From positions 1 through 10,365 of the forward strand of contig CAMHDX010000015.1 of the NCBI GenBank assembly GCA_946183895.1: DNA of 10,365 nt, given 5' to 3'. The translations under genes were made by a program, and so were the position numbers. Numbering within the stretch: the stretch's first letter is position 1; each line of letters begins with the position of its first letter. The notes under the pieces were generated by a model. The model was given only the letters and a program-made list of their open reading frames with translations, did not search any database and was not told the DNA's origin. Of this stretch, positions 1 to 9,100 are shown piece by piece. The stretch is from an uncultured Porphyromonadaceae bacterium (GTDB lineage: Bacteria > Bacteroidota > Bacteroidia > Bacteroidales > Muribaculaceae).

Positions 1-18
1 TTAATTGAGAAATATTTG

Positions 19-26
19 TATCTTTG
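19..26 (+). promoter_or_regulatory. Bacteroidota-type -7 promoter element (TATCTTTG)
   Basis: The octamer matches the TAnnTTTG -7 consensus used by the primary sigma factor of Bacteroidota. It lies about 55 bases upstream of the chosen ATG at 81, giving a leader of roughly 50 bases. The matching -33 TTTG-like box would fall at or beyond the left edge, so only half of the promoter can be judged. The leader that follows (about 40–80) is A-rich and has no Shine-Dalgarno sequence, as is usual in this phylum. Confidence 0.7.
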
Positions 27-80
27 CACCTTACTATTGTAACAAAATATGAAATAATAAACACAAAAAATATTTCAATC

Positions 81-155
81 ATGAGAAGAAATCATTTTTT
101 TATCCTGTCAGCATTGACGGCGATTATGCTGCTGGTGCCGCTATCGGGATGGGCC
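81..155 (+). other. Signal peptide of the giant protein
   Basis: The N-terminus starts MRRNHF, followed by a hydrophobic core (FILSALTAIMLLVPL) and a short polar end, SGWA. Signal peptidase I cleavage is predicted after Ala25 (GWA before IS). There is no lipobox cysteine, so it is not a lipoprotein. A Sec signal is required of type IX secretion cargo, which agrees with the C-terminal sorting domain. Confidence 0.9.
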
Positions 156-3100
156 ATCTCTGGCACTTTTTCTGACCCTGGCGGAGGCACTTATTGGGGC
201 AACGTGTATGTCTCCAGCATCAGCAGCGGCAAGAGCTACGGTTGGTGCACCGGCGACAGCGAGGATGCCAAGATGAATGAGTTCAGGGGATTCGAGTGTT
301 CCAACAACGGAAAAGTGACCACTCAAAACCCGTGGTTTTTCTTCAAATTCCGTTACAACAAAAAACAGAGCAAAGATTACGACTACAAGAGTTCGACGCA
401 GGACATCTATGTGATGTTGCACGACGGGACACTGCACAAAATCCTTTCTGCAGGGTCGAGTTGGTCGCAAACCGACAAGAGTTGGGGTCTGGTCAACTGC
501 TCGTGGGATGGCGAGTGGTTCTACGTACGCTTTGCCCCCAACGAACGCGGCATACGCGAGGTTGGCGCCATGCAGGTCGAAAGTTCGAGCTATTACTACC
601 AGAGCAACTTCTGGCATAGCGACTACTGGTTTTATATCCACGCGCGCTACCTCAAAGGCATCGACTTCGGCGACATGTCACGCGCCCGTGAGGCAAAGAT
701 TGAATGGACGGCACCCGACAAAGTGAAAGTCAGCGCCGACAACAGTTGGCTTCCCTCATCGATTGGCAACGGAGTGTTCAACTTCACCTTCAACGCCGCC
801 TACAACGCGTCGGTGTACGTGCCGAGCACCGGCAAGACCTACAGCACCGCAACGTTCAGCGCCAAGAACCGCGGCACAGGCTCGGCCGAGCTGAAAGTAC
901 CACTCGGTCAAGACTTCACCGTCAACGTCACCCGCAACACGCAGACGTCGTTCACGTTTGAGGTGGGAGGCGACGTAAGTCAAAACCTGAATGAAAACGC
1001 CACACAATCAATGAGTTTCACCGGCACGATTAGCAGTCTCACAGCGCATCCGAATCAGGTCGAAGGCAATGTTGTGCTGCAATGGACGAGCGACCAGAAG
1101 AGCGACGACGGTGAGTATCAAGTGTATCGCACTGAGCTCAACGAGAGTGGAGGTTACGAGGGCAACCGCACACAGGTGGGAACAACCAAGAGCAGTCCTT
1201 TCACCGACAATGCCTCGAAGGGTCTCGCGCTGGGCAAATACTACCGCTACGAGGTGTTCCAGAAGAAGAACTCGTGGGGCAACGTCAACATACCCTCCAA
1301 CCCCGAGCCGTTAACCGTGGTTAGCGCTGCCGAGGTGCGCACCAGCACAGTTCCGGTAATCCCCCTGCATCTTGTGCAAGACACCGCCGTGACCGATGCG
1401 GTGAAGATGGAATGGGAGTTCGGCAACGTACCCAAGAACGAGAACGACATAACCTTCAAGGTACACCGCATCGAGCCAGGCGGCACCATCACCCGCAACT
1501 ATCTGGATGTCACCGTTCCACGCACTGCCGGAAAAGCATCGTTCAGCGACGAAAAGCCGGCATCGATTTGCTCAAACTATGGTTATTACCTGCAACTCGA
1601 CCTTGCTGACAACAAGGTGCACCTCTACAGCGACACCGTCTATGCTCATGTGACGGGCACAACTACTATTACCAGCATTGACGTCACTAAAGGCACCGCC
1701 GGCAACGATGTGATTATCAAGTGGAAAGCACATCAAGTCGGCACAACCGCCACACTCTACGACGTGCAGCGACGCTTCATAGGCAGCGATGACTGGTTGT
1801 CGGTTTATCAAACCGAGGGCACCAACTCGATGTATTCTTACACCGACAATACCGTTGAGCCCGGTCGCTACTATGAATATCGCGTCATAGCCTACATCAG
1901 CGACTGCGACGGTGGCGGCCACGCGGTGAGCAACACCATGCGCGACGTGGGCTTCTGCCGAGCTTCGGGTGTGGTGAGCGGTCGCGTGCAGTTCGATACC
2001 GGCACGGCAGTCAACGATGTGCGCGTGACTCTGTCGCGCGAGAGTGACCCGACGAGTGAGCGGTCAAGTCACAGCCGCAGCGTGCTCGACGCCGGTAATG
2101 CCATCACCCTTACCAATATCGGCAACGTGGTGGCTCAGGGTAAGCCTTTCACCCTGCAGTTCTTTGTGCGTCCCGAGGGCACCGGAACAATGACACTATC
2201 CGACTTCCCCAAAAAGTTGCAGTTGGATTATAATAGCAGCAATGGATTGTTCGATGTGAAGCTGGGCGATATGGTCATGGGTACCATCCCCGCCAATGAG
2301 TTCTCACAAGTATCACTCATCAGTGACGCTACTAATCTCACCACCTACATCACAGGGAACTCACGTGCCGCCAACGACACCACAGCCGCGCCGCAGCAAA
2401 TGCCTTATATATTTGACCAACAGGTGGAATTCTATGAGAGCGGCAACTCGTTCGACGGCTGGACACTGTCGCAACAAGGAGGCGACACCGGATGGATTAT
2501 TAATGGCGACAATGCTTTCCAGACGAGTTATTTAGAGCTCACCGCCTACAAGGATTTCCCGATAACGGATCCGATGGTAGGGTCTGCCGTTGTGGCTTCG
2601 GTCACAATGTCTTCGCCATGGGGTGCAAAAACCATGAATGTCGCGGCACTATGTCTTGACGCCGACAACAACACCATCGACACATATACCATCTGTAACG
2701 ATCTGTCGCAGCATGGCGACTGGAAGACATATACCACCGAGTTTACAATTCCTGAGGGCACAAAAAACATCAGATATAGGATTATAGCCAAAGACGGGCC
2801 ATCCTGGCGCGGTTACTATGGTCCTTGCTTCAAGGACATGACCCTGGCAGTCGATGTTTCGCCCGTATTTAACGGCAACTGGGTGCTTATGCCCGACTTC
2901 CGCGGCAACGTTGACGAAATGCGGTTGTGGAACCGCGCGCTCACCGAGGAGCAGATCGACAAAGACGCAGACCGCTACATCAGTGGCGAGACCGAGGGGT
3001 TGAAGGCTTACATCACCTTTGACGAAGGTCTGGAAGAGTATGCCTTCGACAGCTCGCTGACTAACGGCGTGCCTAACGGTCATCACGCTACCGTGGGCGC

Positions 3101-6100
3101 CAACACCCGTCCGAGTGATGTGATTCCCACCGAGAAACAGTTGTCGTCCTACGGCATCACCAACGAGAGCGGCGAATATGAGATTCGCGGCATTCCGTTC
3201 ACCGGCAGCGGCACGCGTTACAGTGTGTATCCCACCAAGGGTATTCACTCGTTCTCGCCCACGAGCCGCTCGGCATTCATCGGTGGCACATCACTGACCA
3301 TCAACAACTGCGACTTTACCGACGTGTCGAGCTTCAAGGTGAGTGGCACCATCCGCTACAGCGGCACTACCATTCCGGTCGACAGCGTGAGCTTCTACGT
3401 CGACGGCACACCGTGCAACAAGAACGACAAGCTCATCTACAGCGATGCCGACGGTAATTACGAGATTTCAGTACCCATCGGAAGCCATTATATTGAGGCG
3501 CGCCGCCAGGGTCACACCTTTGAGGGTGCCGGACGTTATCCTGCCGATACCGACGAGACCTATGAGTTCTTGAGCGACACCCACCTTGACTTCTACGACA
3601 ACACCCTCGTTATTCTTGCCGGCCGCATTACCGGCGGACAGACCGAGGGCGAGAAGCCACTGGGCTACGGCGTGAGCGAGAACACCATCGGCCAAGCAGT
3701 GATTACTCTGACGCCGCTCGACCACCCGCAACGCATGCTCAATGCCATGCAACAGGTCAATGGCACCACCATCGAGTGGGTCGCCAACCCCGAGAACATG
3801 GAAGTCGAAGGAGCGTCGAACGACATCAACAGCAACGCTTATCGCGCCGGCGGTAACAGCGACGACGTGAAGTACATCATAATCACCACCGATGCCAAAA
3901 CCGGTGAGTTTAGCGCCAAGGTGCCGCCCATCCGCTACATGGTGGAGAGCGTGAAATTCCCGAATAATAGTGAGTTGGACAACGATGAGAAGTTCATGAA
4001 CATTCCCGCCATCAACCTCACCAACGCCAACGACACCATTATCCCCGACACAATCTACACGGCGACCAACGACCCGCTTCCTCTGTTCAAGTGCAACAAG
4101 AAGCTGATGCTGACCTATCGCAGCAACCCAGTGATTGACATCACGCAAGCGGGAATGCCCGCCGGTGTTTTCGGTACCGACACCATCACTGTGCGCGATG
4201 CCGGCGAGGACATCAAGCTTCCCATCTACGACTACAATGAGACGACCGGCAAGGTGACCTACAATTACCGCTACCCCATCTTCCAGCTTGGCAGGTCATA
4301 TAACTTCAAGGTGCGGGCCTACGAGCCGTACCACAACAACGACCCGGGCGCGACAAGAGCATTATACACCGACATGCTTCGCGACTCGGTAATCACCTTC
4401 GGCAACGAGCTTGGCGAGGCGGCACTCATTGTCGCCGAGGACCAAATTATCGACGGCCACGAGGTGAAACGTGGCGACATGGCCCGCCTCGACCCCGAGC
4501 AAGTGCAGCTCGACTCGGTTGGCGAGGGCACCTACAAGTGGATTGCCGGCATACCCAGCCTCAACGCTCCGTACACACGCAACATGAACGCCTCGATGGT
4601 AATTGAGGGACAGACCAAGCTCTGGAGCAGCGAAGGCTTGACCGCCATCATCTCAGGTGTCGTGCCTACCGGCAACAACTTCATCACCGCCGGTCCCAGC
4701 CATGTGCAGATGGTGCTCCGCGACCCGCCCGGCGACGGCTCTTCAGCAACATGGGCCACCGACTCGGTCACCAGCGACTACACCTACACCGTGCGCGGCG
4801 TGCACAACAACACCGAGCTGGGTGTGGACATCCGCACTTCATTAGAGTTTGACATCCTTACCGGAACGGCATTCTTCGGCAAAATGACCTACAACACCGT
4901 CATCGGAGAGAATCAAGTGTCATGGAAGTATGATGTTAACAAAACCTGGGATAATCACACATCGGTTACCTACACCAATAGCCAGTCGACATCCACAAGT
5001 TCGACGATTGACTACGTAGGACGCGACGGAGACGTGTTTATCGGCTATTCCACCAACTATATCATCGGCGCGGCCGACAAGGTGGGCATCTTCAAGCAGG
5101 ACGACGGCTCATGGGCAGTCGGCATGCAAGAGACTATGGCAATGGACGAGAAATTCAACACTCACTTCGAGTACTCGCAGAACTACATCGAGACTACCCT
5201 GTTTTATAATGTTACGCGCACACGCAACACCATGCTCAAGCACATCAACTCGATGAGCGAGATTGAGGAGAACCCGGCTGTACCCACCTATTACACCTTC
5301 CTCACCGCCGACGACCCCAATTACGGCACGAGCAACAACGACAAGAAAGCTTGGGGTGCCGAGGCAAAGAACGGTTTTGAGGGTCCCAGCTACTACGCTC
5401 GCTTCCCCGTAGGCTATGAGGGCTGCGACAGCGTGCTGTGGTGCAACGAGATAATCGACAAGTGGAAGCAGACCCTCGCCGACAACGAGGAAGATAAGCT
5501 CAAAGCCTTCAACGATGCCAAATACAAGATTGGCAACGAATCGTTTGAACGCGGCGTGACCGTGACCAACAGCTCCGGCACAAGTTCCAAGGAGGTTCAC
5601 AACTCCACCGAGGTGTTCTCGACCGGACTGGCTTATCGTGGCAAAAACGGCTTCCTGCTCGACAAAATGGGAGCAATCATCATCTCGAACACCGATATCG
5701 GGTATCACCAGACGAAATACGATGTTGACGAGACGACGAAAAGCGAACGTTTCTCCTATACCCTCAACGACACTCAGCGTGGCAATGCCCACACGGTCGA
5801 TGTGTTCGAGTCGCCCAGAGGATGGTCAACCATCTTCCGTACCCGCGGAGGTCAGACTCGATGCCCCTATGAGGGTGAGACACGCACCAAGTATTTCAAC
5901 GAGGGCACTCTGCTCGACTACGCAACGATGAAGAGCGACAACCCGCACATCTACATTCCTGTGCGCAACTTGGTCGACATCCCCGCCGGACAAGACGCAC
6001 AGTTGCAGGTGGTGTTCTCCAACGACAGCGAGACCCACGAGTGGCTTACCTCGGCAGTGGTCTATGTTGACGCGTTAAGCAATCCCGATGGCTTGCAAAT

Positions 6101-9100
6101 CTTCATGGACGGCGAGCCCCTGGTTAATGGCACCGAGATGTGGATTGAGTATGGCGCTCCAATCACCAAGACGCTGACCATCAGGCAGAGCGACAACTCC
6201 ATCCTCGACTACAACGACATCAAGTTCATGCTTGCTAACTCGTGCAAGCCCGAGAAGTGGATTTACGAGACGGCGTCGTTCAGCGCACACTTTGTGCCCG
6301 CGGCCCCCGATGTCACTCTCAAGCTCGACAAGAATATCCTGAACCTGGCTTCGGTGGTTAGTGGCGACCAACTGGTGGCCACCATCAGCGACATCAACCG
6401 AATGTTCACCGGGCTGAAGGGTGTGAGACTGAAATACCGCTTTGCCGGCGACTCGCGTTGGGTTACCGCCCACGAGTGGGTCACCGACGAGAAGTATTTA
6501 ACCGAGGGGCGCGAGACCGAGACTCAATCAATCTTGAAAAACGACAAGCCAAATATCACCTACAACCTTGAGTTGCCAAACATCGACGGAAACTATGTGG
6601 TGGTGGCCGAGAGCATGTGTGAATACGGCAACAAAGAGTATGTGGCGACAACGCCCGAGCAAACCGTGATTCGCGACACTCGCGGACCGAAACTGCTGGG
6701 ACAAGCCTACCCCAACACCGGAATCTTGACTCCCACCGACGACATCCGCATCAAGTTCAACGAGGACATTCGCGAAAGCTACCTGACCAAGGATGAGAAC
6801 TTCTTCATCACCGGTTCGCTCAACGATGCGCAAGTGTCGCACGACGTGTCGTTGCAATTCAACGGCAACCCCGTTGCCACCGACGCTTATCTGCCCATCA
6901 GCAATACCAGCTTCGCCGCCTCGCTGTGGCTCAAGCGTAAGGGCGCCGGCACGATTATCGAACACGGCACCGAGGGTAACTCGCTCAACGTGGCGGTCGA
7001 CAACGACGGCCATGTGAGTGTGAGCATCGACAACACAACAATCACCTCGACAGAAACGATTCCCGCCGACAAGTGGGTGTTCCTCGCCATGAACTATGTG
7101 AAGGCTGCCGGCGGCTACGACAACAACCTGAGCATGATCCTTGCCGAGGACGCCAATGAGACAATGCTCTTCGACGAAGTCATCGTTCCGGACTACAACG
7201 CCAACGGGCGTCTGACGCTGGGACGCGGCTTCACCGGAATGATGCACGAGTTGGTGCTTTGGAACAAGAATAACCCAACTCGCGCCATGCTTGCCGCAAA
7301 GGACGAGGTGGTGGCACCTTACATGCCCGGGCTGGCAGGTTATTGGAAAATGAACGAGGGCAACGGCACCACAGTGACCGACTATGCCCGCGCTCGAAAC
7401 ATGCACATGGACACCGAGAGCTGGAACGTCGAGAACACCAATCTGGCGGCACACCTCGACGGCAAGCATGTCATCAAGATTCCCACCGGCACCATCTCGC
7501 CACGCTCGACCGACAGCTATGTGGTTGAGACCTGGTTCCGCGGCGAAAAGAACAAGAACGCACGCGCAACACTGCTCTCAATCACCGATTGCATGTCGAT
7601 AGGCTTTGACTACGACAACTCTATGATTCTGCACCTGTACAACGACACGCTGTCGTCCTACACCAGCAACGGCCTGCCCATCGTGCTCACCAATGTGGAC
7701 TACTGCGACGGCAACTGGCACCACGTGGCACTAAATGTACATCGCGGCGTGAGCGCTGTGCTCTACATCGACGGCAAGGCGGTGAAGACCATCGCCGAGC
7801 AACAAGTTCCCGCGGCGGCCGGCGACTACCTCTATGTGGGTGCCATCGTCAAGCGTAACGCCGACAATGAGCAACTGCTCGAAGAAACACACCACTTCAC
7901 CGGCGACATCGACGAGCTGCGCATCTGGAATGCCGCCTGCGACGGCACTTCGGTAGTAGCCAACCGCTACAACCAGGTCGACACCGCACAGGTGGCCGGA
8001 CTGGTGGCATATTACCCCATGGAGCGCCACGTGCTCGACGCTAACGGCAACATCATCACCGAGTTCAGCGTCAACAATATGGCGCCGCAGGTCGACCGCT
8101 ACGGCCTGGCACAGGCTATCGCCACAGGAGTCACACAAGCGGCCACAGCACCGGCTCTGCGCACCGCACCGCTCAAGCAAAATCTTGAGTTCGATTTCAC
8201 AGCATCGAACAACGAGATTTACATCAACCTGAACACGCTGCCATCGCGCATGCAGGGCAACCTGCTCACGTTTATCGTCAAGAATGTGCGTGACATGCAG
8301 GACAATCTCTCGGAGGCCATCACATGGAGCGCCGTGGTTGACTACGGCACGCTGGAGTGGGATCAAGAAGTGATAACAGTTGAGAAGGACCGCTTGAGCG
8401 AGGTGGTTCTGCATGCCGACTTGCGCAACAAGGGGCGCGAGAGTGGACGTTACAACATCTCGGGTCTGCCCACTTGGATTACTCCGTCAACCACCACGGG
8501 CGTGCTGGGAACCAACGAATGGGAATCGATAGCGTTTACCGTCGGTGCCGACGCTCCGGTGGGAACTCACATGGTTTATGCATATGCCATCAACGAGGAC
8601 GACATCAGTTCGCCATTGCTGTTCCATGTCACTGTCTCCGGCAACGACCCATTGTGGACTGTCGACCCAACGCAATTTGAAAGTTCGATGAACATCATCG
8701 GACAAATCTATTTCGACGACAAGATTTGCACCAATACCAATACGAAGATTGCTGCCTTTATCGATGGCACCTGCTGTGGCTTGGCATCGCCCAAGTTGGT
8801 TTCCAGCCGCGACGCTTACTTCGTCAACCTTACGGTATACGGACTCCAGGACATCACACAGATTAAGCCCATCACCTTCCGCATCTATGATGCCGAGAAG
8901 GGCGTGATTCTGGGTAATATCACGACTACGTACAAGGGCGAGCCGTTACAGATTAACTATCAGCCTAACGGAATCTTCGGCGACTATAACACCCCGGTGG
9001 CTTGGCACCCCAGCGACGTGATTGAGCAGCAGAGTTTCCTCTCCGCCGGATGGAACTGGATTTCGCTCTACGTGCAACCCGAGCCGGGACACGACGACCT

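Noticed and set aside
24..80. In-frame TTG start at 24 extending the giant protein by 19 residues
   Set aside because: The TTG lies inside the TAnnTTTG promoter element, so it would not be transcribed, and the added residues would bury the signal peptide. The ATG at 81 gives a normal signal.
6528..7469. Minus-strand open frame of 313 codons
   Set aside because: It is a shadow of the giant gene, produced by the codon bias of the opposite strand. The product is Val/His/Gly-rich with no domain pattern, signal peptide or promoter. The same applies to the other minus-strand frames over 150 codons (141–641, 2649–3248, 3468–4148, 5109–5792, 7731–8414, 9372–9878).
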